Of a stretch of DNA of 18,600 bases, positions 9,256 to 16,685 are shown one piece after another. Source of the stretch: Thoreauomyces humboldtii (lineage: Eukaryota > Chytridiomycota > Chytridiomycetes > Spizellomycetales > Powellomycetaceae). The DNA lies in the NCBI GenBank assembly GCA_027596035.1, contig JADGJA010000443.1:1-18600 (forward strand), in the 5' to 3' direction. Below the pieces are notes generated by a model. That model ran no database searches, had not been told where the DNA came from, and worked only from the letters and a program-made list of their open reading frames with translations. Within the stretch, counting starts at the first letter, position 1. Each line of letters begins with the position of its first letter. A program made the translations under genes and the position numbers.

Positions 9256-9921
9256 TTTGAATAGAGAGCCGGTGGAACGGTGTTCGTCTGCGAGAATGAA
9301 TGACTAGGCCCGGATAAGAAGGCGATCACAGGGAGCCGGACGAGAGACGGAAAACTTTGGTTGATCGGAATTCACCGACGGTGCATCAGTGGGTCGTAGC
9401 GCGAGGGAGGGAAACATGGTGGGGCCGTCGACACAAGTTGCACACTTTTCCCCTTCCCTTCCCAGTCAACACACGCGAGAGCATTCTACACTTACGCATA
9501 CATAGGACGTTCCCGTAGATCTCTCCCCTATTTTTTCTTTTTTTCTTTTTGCGGTGGTCGTCTTCTCGTAGGCATGAACCGCAGGAAGCCAGCGCTAATA
9601 TACCTCAGTCTCCCTCCACACCAGCTGTCGGGATGCGATCGGGATTACTGGACCAAAGGCTTTACCGTACTCGTGCCCATTCTTTTCGCGAGGCGAACGA
9701 TCGGACTCCTCCTGACAGAGTGCTGAGCACCCCAATGCCAAGTCCCACTTTCACACTCAGAGATCACGCCGTTGTGATGGAGCAGAGATAACAATGAACA
9801 TCAAGTACCACAACCATATGCTGATTTTCCATGCTCTAACGGATGCAAGTGTTTGCATGCTCTTTGAACCACACCTAAGAGTGCTATCCTAATCTTGGTA
9901 CTTTTTGAAAAGGCGCGGTGT
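9256..9921. other. Spacer between the duplicated copies
   Basis: The first ~98 bp still belongs to copy A and includes the F-box gene's 5' UTR. About 9354-9738 is unique to this site, and copy B resumes at 9739. A pyrimidine-rich tract with long T runs lies near 9529-9551, so a poly(dA:dT) tract sits about 280 bp upstream of F-box gene A. Such tracts often mark open fungal promoters. An 80-codon plus-strand frame (9549-9791) has a non-ATG start and ends in duplicated noncoding sequence; I do not call it. Confidence 0.5.
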
Positions 9922-10470
9922 GCCTACAGAAGCTGAACGAGGGCTTAGAACGCCGAACAAACGCTATGAGGACGCTCGCAGGGTATCATATGACTAGAGA
10001 GATCATTTGCAGGTGGTTTCATCGACGCCCGGGCACCCCATCATCACCGTTACGCTGGTCTAAATTCGACTTTTTTTGGTTGCCTACAGAAGCTGAACGA
10101 GGGCTTTAAACGGCGAACGGACGCTACGAGCATGATCGCAGAGTATCATTTGACTAGAGAGTCCATTTGCACGTAGTTTCATGGACTCCCGGGCACCCCA
10201 CCGTCGCCTTTACGCTGTTTTCAAACTCGACTTTTTTTCGGTTGCCTACAGACGCTGAACGATGGCTTTGAACGGCGAACGGACGCTACGAGCACAATCG
10301 CAGGGTATCATTTGACTAGCGAGTCCATTTGCAGGTAGTTTCATAGACTCCCGGGCACCCCACCGTCGCCGTTACGCTGTTCTGAACTCGACTTTTTTTG
10401 GTTGCCTACAGAAGCTGAACGAGGGCTTTGAACGGCGTCCGTTTGTCTACGAGCACGATCGCAGGGAACT
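9922..10470. repeat. R1 tandem repeat array B (~160-bp units)
   Basis: Unit starts at 9922, 10082, 10244 and 10404 give periods of 160, 162 and 160 bp, then a partial fourth unit ends near 10470. Units share the GCCTACAGA(A/C)GCTGAACGA start and the T-run end. The central inverted repeat is intact in the second unit, has one mismatch in the third (ATAGACTC) and is broken in the first. There is one more unit than in array A. Confidence 0.92.
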
Positions 10471-10886
10471 TCGAGAATTTGAACCAAGATCCGTAATATA
10501 GAACGGCGACATCAGCACGTGGGAATCCGATTTGCAACATGGGGAAAATGGGTTCCTATTATATTTCCTCTCATCTCCTCTCTCTTCATTGTGCCCATGC
10601 GTTCCGTCGGTTTTGCAAGTAGTTCCGGCAGGCGTGTGACTGAAGTTAGAGCCCTGCAGGTACCGCCAGTCCTTGCGACGAAACTGATTACAGCTCGAAA
10701 TTCACGAAACTAAAGGTGGAAGGGTTTTCCTCGATATATACCGCTCTTGCGATCGAAACCGTGGCTTGAAACATTCCGAACGCCATCTGGGTCACGATCG
10801 ATCTGCAAGGACCTTCCAAAGGAAAGAATTAGGCAAATGCGCCAATTCGCTGGAAAGTTCCGCAAGCCTTGTCATCAACTCACAAA
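10471..10886. other. Conserved spacer 3' of F-box gene B
   Basis: 416 bp, nearly the same as 7024-7440, between array B and the stop codon of F-box gene B. Differences are scattered substitutions. It should carry the 3' UTR; I see no gene in it. Confidence 0.5.
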
Positions 10887-12710
10887 CTAAAAACCAGACT
10901 CAAAAATATCAATGCCTTTCCGTGTGGTTAAGGCGGTCTCCGGACCACTCGTCCTCGTGTCGATAAAGTTGTACTGCACGGCGAACCATCCATCTGGTAG
11001 GTCGCTTTGCTGCGACGTGTCCTTCCTGGTGTCGGCCTTGTACCACGGGTATGTGGCCTCGTAAAGATGGTGCCGTTCAACCTCACTCCCGATGTTTTCC
11101 TGCCAGTGCGCGTCCCTCGGTGGGGAACTTCCACCATCCCAGGCGCAAAGCCCTACGGCTACGAGCATAACACCGAAGAGCTCAAGGTCCGGCCAGACGT
11201 CTACCAAGCCGCATGCATTGCGGATCCCCTCCAGAGCAAAGAGGTCAATCTTGATGATGAAGGGGGGACGGGGGCGAGAAAATTCGCTGTACTGGCAGGA
11301 CTCAGCAACAGGTATCGCGTCGTGGCCCCAGAAGATCCAGAAGCCCACAATGCTCTTGTAGTACCTTTCGGCTGAATAGGATTTGGCACGGAACTCTAAT
11401 TGAGCTATCCCGGCATCTCCTCTTAGCTGGAAGGATAAAAAGGTCTTGTGGCACGGGTCTAGAGGCTCAACTCCATTTACTGAGTCCTTTTCCCGGTTCA
11501 AATGTTTGATGTGGTCCCGGACCCATGTCACAGGATCAAAAGAAAAGATTGGTAGACTGCCCGCACCTCCCTCGTTGCTGGTGGTCCAGCCAACGAGTAG
11601 CGACAGAAACGTTGCCGGAAAGCAAAAGAGCGACGCCCGACCCCAGATTGCGGATACATGATCATAAAGGATCCTGGCGCTTGCACGATCAATGCCGCGG
11701 TTGAAAGTTCTGATGGTATCTACCGCAGCGTTAAGCTCAGCGGAAGCACCGAGGAAGGGACAGTCTTGGTTCCGATAGATACCGACATAAGGATCCCTGA
11801 GCATCCCATGAGGATCCCAGACACACTCATCCAGAGTTAAGATATCTGTGTCCTGCAGTATCTCGTCTGCCAGCACATTGTCCGCAGGTACTTCTTCTGC
11901 GAGTAAGGACACGCCGGGCGGCTTCTCCCATCGCTGCGACTCGATCGATTGGATGCGCACATTGCGGGTGAAATGAGGGAAAGCCGTTACAAAAAGAGAG
12001 GCGAGATGTTTCTCTGTCAGAGTAGCATCAAGAATCGGAGCAACACTCGCCAGCCCAGAGGCCGCATATCTCGCTACATGATTATTTTCAGTGATGTAGA
12101 CGCAGAATCGTTGGTTGGCAGATCCTTTGCGCTCAGCAAAGAGCCGCACATTTTCGACGAAGTTACCGTCCAGATCTGAGCGTTCTCCCATGCAGAAGAG
12201 AGTGAGAGACGTCTTCTTTGTCCCGTCCAAGGGAATTGCCACGGCTTCGTAGTAGAAGGACTGAGAAAAATCAAGTTCGTCGTAATAGCGAAACTGGATT
12301 TCCTCCTCCCTACAGTAGGTCAGTTGCCAGGTGGGAGGTAAGTCCACAGACTCCAAGATCATTGTGGGGGCAAGGTTGCCAAGAAGGGCTTCACAGGCAT
12401 GTGAGTGGAACTGCCATGGCCTCCATGGGCTATCAGCGCTGTATCGATCCTCGTAGGCAATCCCCTTTGCAAAAGAGAGTATGACGTCGTCAGTCGGAAT
12501 AAGGTTGAGACTGCTGTTGATGATACGGTTGAGAGCGCACATAGCGGCGGTCGTGGGGTCAAGCTGGTGGACCATGTCACGAAGCGTCTTTGAAGTGCTG
12601 CTCAGAATGGTCCGGCCGCTTAGGGGCAGGAAGCGGAACAGCAGGAGGAACACGAGGTCGGGAAGCCGGCCAAGCGGAAATGCTGTTTGCTGCTGCTGCT
12701 GTTCCTGCAT
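10887..12710 (-). CDS. F-box protein, paralogue B
   Basis: A single-exon gene of 607 aa, about 93% identical to paralogue A by eye. It keeps the Gln tract and the F-box-like segment at ~13-55. Two in-frame insertions account for the three extra residues: one near residue 143 (YYEY versus YYDEL) and two near residue 490 (SEDTRPP versus SEFSRPRPP). Replacements are clustered, for example NNHEWRY versus NNHVARY and SVDGDEPIGEC versus SVNGVEPLDPC, while long stretches are unchanged. The frame is fully open, so both copies look functional. It is divergent from the next F-box gene, with 265 bp between start codons. The SCF adaptor role is inferred from the F-box only; the substrate is unknown. Confidence 0.85.
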   Translation of the reverse strand: MQEQQQQQTAFPLGRLPDLVFLLLFRFLPLSGRTILSSTSKTLRDMVHQLDPTTAAMCALNRIINSSLNLIPTDDVILSFAKGIAYEDRYSADSPWRPWQFHSHACEALLGNLAPTMILESVDLPPTWQLTYCREEEIQFRYYDELDFSQSFYYEAVAIPLDGTKKTSLTLFCMGERSDLDGNFVENVRLFAERKGSANQRFCVYITENNHVARYAASGLASVAPILDATLTEKHLASLFVTAFPHFTRNVRIQSIESQRWEKPPGVSLLAEEVPADNVLADEILQDTDILTLDECVWDPHGMLRDPYVGIYRNQDCPFLGASAELNAAVDTIRTFNRGIDRASARILYDHVSAIWGRASLFCFPATFLSLLVGWTTSNEGGAGSLPIFSFDPVTWVRDHIKHLNREKDSVNGVEPLDPCHKTFLSFQLRGDAGIAQLEFRAKSYSAERYYKSIVGFWIFWGHDAIPVAESCQYSEFSRPRPPFIIKIDLFALEGIRNACGLVDVWPDLELFGVMLVAVGLCAWDGGSSPPRDAHWQENIGSEVERHHLYEATYPWYKADTRKDTSQQSDLPDGWFAVQYNFIDTRTSGPETALTTRKGIDIFESGF

Positions 12711-12975
12711 TTTGAATAGAGAGCCGGTGGAACGGTGTGCGTCTGCGAGAATGAATGACTAGGCCCGGATAAGAAGGCGATCACGGGGAGCCGGACGAGA
12801 GACGGAAATTGGTTGAAAAGGCTCTACCGTACCCTAAGTGCCGAGCAGCAGCCCAACGCTATCCAGGCAACCTGTTAGCAGTCATCCTCGTCTTCCCAAA
12901 CCCCAGACCAACGGTGGGCAGGTACCATCGCAACAGCCCCAGGGAACGACATCCGGCGACCCACCTCACTGTATT
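12711..12975. promoter_or_regulatory. Shared divergent promoter region
   Basis: 265 bp between the ATGs of F-box gene B (minus) and the CxxC F-box gene (plus). The left ~98 bp is copied from the duplication. The right part is unique, so the duplication edge near 12808 lies inside this promoter. No TATA box is obvious. Confidence 0.45.
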
Positions 12976-14031
12976 ATGTATTGCGCCGTTTGCGGAGGTC
13001 CTCTCATTCAAACCGTTGAGAGGGAGGACGAAAGACTCAAGAATGAAGGACTGCCCAAGTCCCCATTGAACGCAGCGGACGACCGCTTTCACGCATCATC
13101 AGTGCTACTCTTTGCTGACGGTGCGACCACTTGGGGATTCTTGTCGAGGCACGACCTTCATGTCGTAAGGACCATGACTGTAGATGATGACGGTACGGAA
13201 ACATTTGAGGACTACATGGACGGCTTCGACGTCGCTTCTGAGGATCCGCACGACACAGAGTGGGTGAACGTTGATGTAGCCGGACAGTACTCTTGCTTCG
13301 ATGGTGACATACGTGCACTCGTTATCCACACGGTCTGCCTCGGCCTCTTCCGATCTATCCTCTGGAATCGCGATCGCTCGAAGCCAAATGAATTCTGGGA
13401 TGTCGACGGGGCTACCTGCTTGTCGTGGTCTGCCGGTTATTGCGATCCACCAGTATCGCTCGCCCTTGCCATACCCCCCGACGGCAAGCCACCTCCGCAC
13501 TCTGATCGACTTCACCCAAATGACGACGGTGTCTTCAAAGGCTTCCACTACGGCAATGAAGATCTGCATGAACAGACTTACCAATTCGACCCGGCTAGGA
13601 CGTGGATGCTCGCCAGGCCTGACAAGTTCCCTGCGCCAAAACTCCTTGCCGACATGAGGAAGTGTTCTTTCGGGAACAGCCCGTTTGCTGTACTCCCTGT
13701 TGAACTGCTTGTGCAGCTCGTAGGCATGCTTCACTGTGAGAGCTGTGCGTTGAACTTTGCTGGGACATGCAGTGGCGCCCGGCAGCTTGTGCAAAGTCAA
13801 GCCACGTTATGGATACGACACTCTCTCCAAAGAGGGGCTTTGCCTGTTGAGCAGGATCTCACGGCATCTGCGGCAGCTGTTCGCAATGCTCTGCAGAGCC
13901 CTGGCCTTTGGGACTGGATGCAGTATTTCAAAGAATGTGTGCGGTCTCCCTGGATGAGGAATCGAGCCAGGATTTTGAACTGCTGCGATGAGATCTGTGA
14001 CAACTTGGGATTTGTGGAGGAGGAAGTCTAG
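12976..14031 (+). CDS. F-box protein with N-terminal CxxC motif
   Basis: A single-exon gene of 351 aa. It opens MYCAVCGGPL, a Cys-x-x-Cys start that I recall from many fungal F-box proteins of this build. Residues ~15-230 are acidic and Trp-rich with no domain I can name. The F-box is at ~237-285: FAVLPVELLVQLVGML, then ALNFAGTCSGARQLV and LWIRHSL, which fits the F-box pattern well. The frame upstream is open to 12838 but only from a GTG, so ATG 12976 (A at -3) is the start. It is not an obvious relative of the tandem paralogues, where the F-box is N-terminal. Substrate recruitment to SCF is inferred. The stop lies only 32 bp before the ATG of the next, decayed gene. Confidence 0.85.
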   Translation: MYCAVCGGPLIQTVEREDERLKNEGLPKSPLNAADDRFHASSVLLFADGATTWGFLSRHDLHVVRTMTVDDDGTETFEDYMDGFDVASEDPHDTEWVNVDVAGQYSCFDGDIRALVIHTVCLGLFRSILWNRDRSKPNEFWDVDGATCLSWSAGYCDPPVSLALAIPPDGKPPPHSDRLHPNDDGVFKGFHYGNEDLHEQTYQFDPARTWMLARPDKFPAPKLLADMRKCSFGNSPFAVLPVELLVQLVGMLHCESCALNFAGTCSGARQLVQSQATLWIRHSLQRGALPVEQDLTASAAAVRNALQSPGLWDWMQYFKECVRSPWMRNRARILNCCDEICDNLGFVEEEV

Positions 14032-14063
14032 GCCCGTGGTCGCTAGTCTAGGTCCCTCGCCAA

Positions 14064-16190
14064 ATGAGTATATTCACCCAGATTGTAGCCGCTTGGTTCT
14101 TTATGTTTGCCAGCGACTCTGCGTTGGCGGAATGCAGGTAGCCATGAGTGAGCTGATGAGAAATAGAGAGGTTCTCGAAACCGTTTTGTCGTTAGAACAG
14201 TTACGGGAACGATTTGGCCGAGGGCTCGGGACAGGCTCAAAACCGTTTTCGTTCTGGAGACCAACGTAGGTTCTCCAAACCGTTCCCAGCTCAGAACGCT
14301 TATGGACTCAAATAGCATAGCCACTTCTGCCTCTCACCGGCGCGTTCAAGTTGCTATCTTCTTGACATCCCATCGCAATTGCAACTACCCAAACCTTTTC
14401 CTACCATAAGCTCCTTACGTCGCCAAAGTCAAGAGCCTCTCCTCTACCACATGTTCAAAGATCAGCTAATTCCGATTCAATTTGGCTGAGATATCGCACT
14501 TTTGGCTCGGTTGTGCACCACCGTGACCCGGAATCCTTCGAACTGCCGGAGGTAAAGAAGTAGGAGGAGGTGGCGGAAGAGGATTGAGTTTCTGTGCAAA
14601 AGATGTTCTGTGCAAAAAGATGTGCAATTGCAGAGTGGAGATCTCGGAGATGGCAGGTTGACAAAAGCGCTCTGGACCCGACGATTTTGAGGGCCCACAA
14701 TCGTTGTAACAAGCGTTCTGGCAAAGGAGTTCATCGAGGAGCATTTTGTACCGTGGTCTCGGCTCATTTACCAGGAAAAATGGCTTGAAAACGTTTCCGT
14801 CTTAACGAAAAAACGGTTTCGAGAACCTCTCTAAAGTCAGAATCGGAGCCAAGCAGTTCAGCATCGCCGGTGTTACCAACATTCTCCCGGAGGGCATGGA
14901 CGGACTGGCAGTTATAATTGGAAGCGGCGGCGCGATGCTCGACCAGATCGACCTGGCCGGACTTTTCGGTGCAAGCATCGCTGGAGGGTGGTACGATGCC
15001 TCTTGGGTCGCTGCCGGAAACGCTATAACCGAGTTTGTCTCCTCAAACTCTGCTGTCGGCGCGCTATACCCAACACTGCGTTGAGGCGGGGTCTGCGGGC
15101 TTTGGCAAAGTCGATCAACAAGACTCCGGGTCAAGGGGGAACGCTTCGACAAGATTTCGCAAGCGGCCAGCTCGATCCAGAAGTCAGCTCTCGTCAAGGA
15201 CCTGGATGCAGGACCAGATGCAGCCTGATGCAGGATCGGCCGATGCTGCCGACTTCGGGACTGACATTCCTCCAACAGCCCGAGCATCCTCTACAACCGC
15301 GGTAGTCCCTGCTCTTCCAGAGATGGCCGCCTCCGACATCGTAACTCAGGCCTGGCCGGCCGAGAGCGCCGCCCTGGCTGAGCGCGTTATAGGAGATGCC
15401 TCCCAGATTATCCCCTCGCATGGAAAGACCAACTTAGCGCGCGTTTGGAAAACGGTCGTCAAAGGAATCCGAAACCAACTCACGCGGACCCGTGCGGGCA
15501 CTCAACCCAATGTTGCTGTGCAGGTTTCCGCAAACAAGATCAAGACCCTTTATACCGGCACGATGAGCATCAAATGGTCCACGCAGCCGCTGTCAAGAGC
15601 GAGATTGATACGCTCGCCATCTTGCAGCCTTTCGACGCCAATATCCTTCCTTCCAATGGCATGGATTCGTCGCAGTCCGGCTCCGGTGTCTTCTACTCCG
15701 GTCCGGCGAGACTGTCTCCACTGCGTTCATCGTCAATGCGTTCTCGGATGCCAGCTCGGCAAACCCATCCGCCATCCTTCCCAACGGCGACACGGAAGCC
15801 TCTGCATCGGATGACAGCCCAATCGATCCTTCGCCCCTGTATGCCGGAACCGGATCGGTCGGCGAAGCTATCAATTCCATGACGAGCGATCTCAACAACG
15901 CTATCTCTGCCGGGTCCGCATCTGGCACTCCCCCCACGACCATAGCCTCGTGGCTCCGCGCCATCCGCAACATGAAGCAGAGCAAAGTCTCGATGGCAAA
16001 AATCGCCGCTTCCGGATGGGGAAAACAGGACCTTTCCGAGACCCCTGCCATCATGTCTGCCATCGGAGCCGCTGACAACTCGGAGAACACACTCGAGACA
16101 TCTTTCCTAAGGACGAGACCTAAGGACGCTACCAGCACGATCGCAAGGTGCGAATTGACCAGGAAAGAGACGCGCAGGTACTTTGAGTGA
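14064..16190 (+). pseudogene. Decayed gene for a secreted protein
   Basis: The first exon (14064-14137) encodes a clear signal peptide: MSIFTQIVAAWFFMFASDSALA, likely cut before Glu-Cys. It ends at a GTAGCC donor. A 666-bp TIR element follows; an acceptor at 14839-14840 then restores the frame. From 14841 the coding-like segment is Gly/Ala-rich (LAGLFGASIAGGWYDASWV). After that the frame moves several times: near 15082 (TGA), at a run of five G (15135-15139), among three GATGCAG copies (15205-15233), near 15560-15590, and at a tandem TCCGG duplication (15697-15706). The last open part (~15702-16190) runs into the R2 repeats. Each segment reads like protein but no single frame does, so I call it a pseudogene. 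Splicing cannot explain breaks this close together. I recognise no family. Confidence 0.65.
14166..14831. mobile_element. Non-autonomous TIR element (MITE-like)
   Basis: A 666-bp element with 29-bp terminal inverted repeats (14166-14194 and 14803-14831) that match at 28 positions. They begin GAGAGGTTCTCGAAACCG. TA dinucleotides flank both ends (14164-14165, 14832-14833), the target-site pattern of Tc1/mariner elements. Copies of an AAACCGTT motif recur near the left end (about 14240 and 14275), as subterminal repeats often do. A 16-17-base direct repeat lies at ~14590-14623. No transposase is encoded, so it would need one from elsewhere. The superfamily is inferred from the TA site only. Confidence 0.8.
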
Positions 16191-16464
16191 CCACAGGCGC
16201 CGCTGTCGTCGCCAATATACACTTCTGAAAACTAAAAAAACGCGTTTGCTCACAGAAGCTGAGAAGGCTCTGAGGGATCAAAGGACGCTACCAGCACGAT
16301 CGCAGGGTGCCTTTTGACCAGGGAATAGACACGCAGGTATTTTGAATGGCCGCAGGCTACGCTGTCATCGCCAATATACACTTCTGAAAACTAAGAAAAC
16401 GCGTTTGCTCACAGAAGCTGACAGAAGGCTCCGAGGGACTAAAGGACGCTACCCGCACGATACA
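16122..16464. repeat. R2 tandem repeat array (~160-bp units)
   Basis: Two units (16122-16280, 159 bp; 16281-16441, 161 bp) and a short third that breaks off near 16464. Each starts AAGGACGCTACC, includes CACGATCGCA and ends with CACAGAAGCTGA. The period and several blocks match R1 (ACAGAAGCTGA, GGACGCTAC, CACGATCGCAGGGT), but the middle differs and the R1 hairpin is absent. The first unit overlaps the end of the decayed gene. Confidence 0.9.
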
Positions 16465-16685
16465 AGTCTCTCCGGAGGAAAGTTCAAAACCATGCGTGGC
16501 ATTTCGTAATTTATGATAGATAGGGTTTATCGAAATCAGGAAGCAGATTCTGTAAGAAGCTTGGCCGGCGCGAGCGCTGTCTTGTCCCTGGTTTTTGTAG
16601 ATCTCTCCCTGCGTGTACTTCAATACAAAAGCAGAAATTTCATATGGAGATAAAGTTTATTCATTGTAAACGAAAAGCCCATTTC
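16465..16685. other. 3' region of the ankyrin-like gene
   Basis: 221 bp between the R2 array and the stop codon of the minus-strand gene. It holds the poly(A) signal described separately; nothing else is recognised. Confidence 0.5.
16656..16661 (-). terminator. Poly(A) signal AATAAA
   Basis: AATAAA on the minus strand, 24 bases past the stop of the ankyrin-like gene at 16686. It is the only canonical signal well placed behind a gene here. Such a close position implies a short 3' UTR or a further site beyond it. Confidence 0.55.

Larger units (their letters stand above)
6453..9353. repeat. Segmental duplication, copy A
   Basis: About 2.9 kb that matches 9739-12808 in the same orientation. 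Left edge: CAAGTCCCACTTTCACAC at 6453 and 9739. Right edge: GAGACGGAAA at 9344-9353 and 12799-12808. The copy holds a repeat array, a spacer and a minus-strand F-box gene. The offset between copies is 3286 at the left edge, 3446 at the gene's 3' end and 3455 at its start. The 160-base step is one extra array unit in B; the 9-base step is in-frame indels in the gene. Confidence 0.93.
9739..12808. repeat. Segmental duplication, copy B
   Basis: About 3.07 kb matching copy A (6453-9353), same order and direction: array, spacer, minus-strand F-box gene. It carries four array starts against three in A. Just past the right edge the sequence leads into a divergent F-box gene, while copy A leads into the spacer. 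Confidence 0.93.

Noticed and set aside
9918..10109. 63-codon frame across an R1 unit
   Set aside because: It has no ATG-based support, does not persist in the other units and only reflects repeat sequence.
6637..10470. R1 arrays as CRISPR arrays
   Set aside because: Units are repeated over their whole 160 bp with no unique spacers, and the host is a eukaryote.
12838..12975. Extension of the CxxC F-box gene to 12838
   Set aside because: The start would be GTG; the MYCAVCGG start at ATG 12976 is typical for this protein type.
14455..14767. Minus-strand frames inside the TIR element as a transposase remnant
   Set aside because: Three overlapping short frames of ~90 codons show no DDE/D or helix-turn-helix motif that I can see.
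14802..15287. 161-codon minus-strand frame over the decayed gene
   Set aside because: It is antisense to the more protein-like plus-strand reading and partly made of the TIR; no domain is seen.
14841..16121. The decayed gene as an endogenous viral element
   Set aside because: No polymerase or capsid motif is visible, and the signal-peptide exon argues for a cellular secreted protein.
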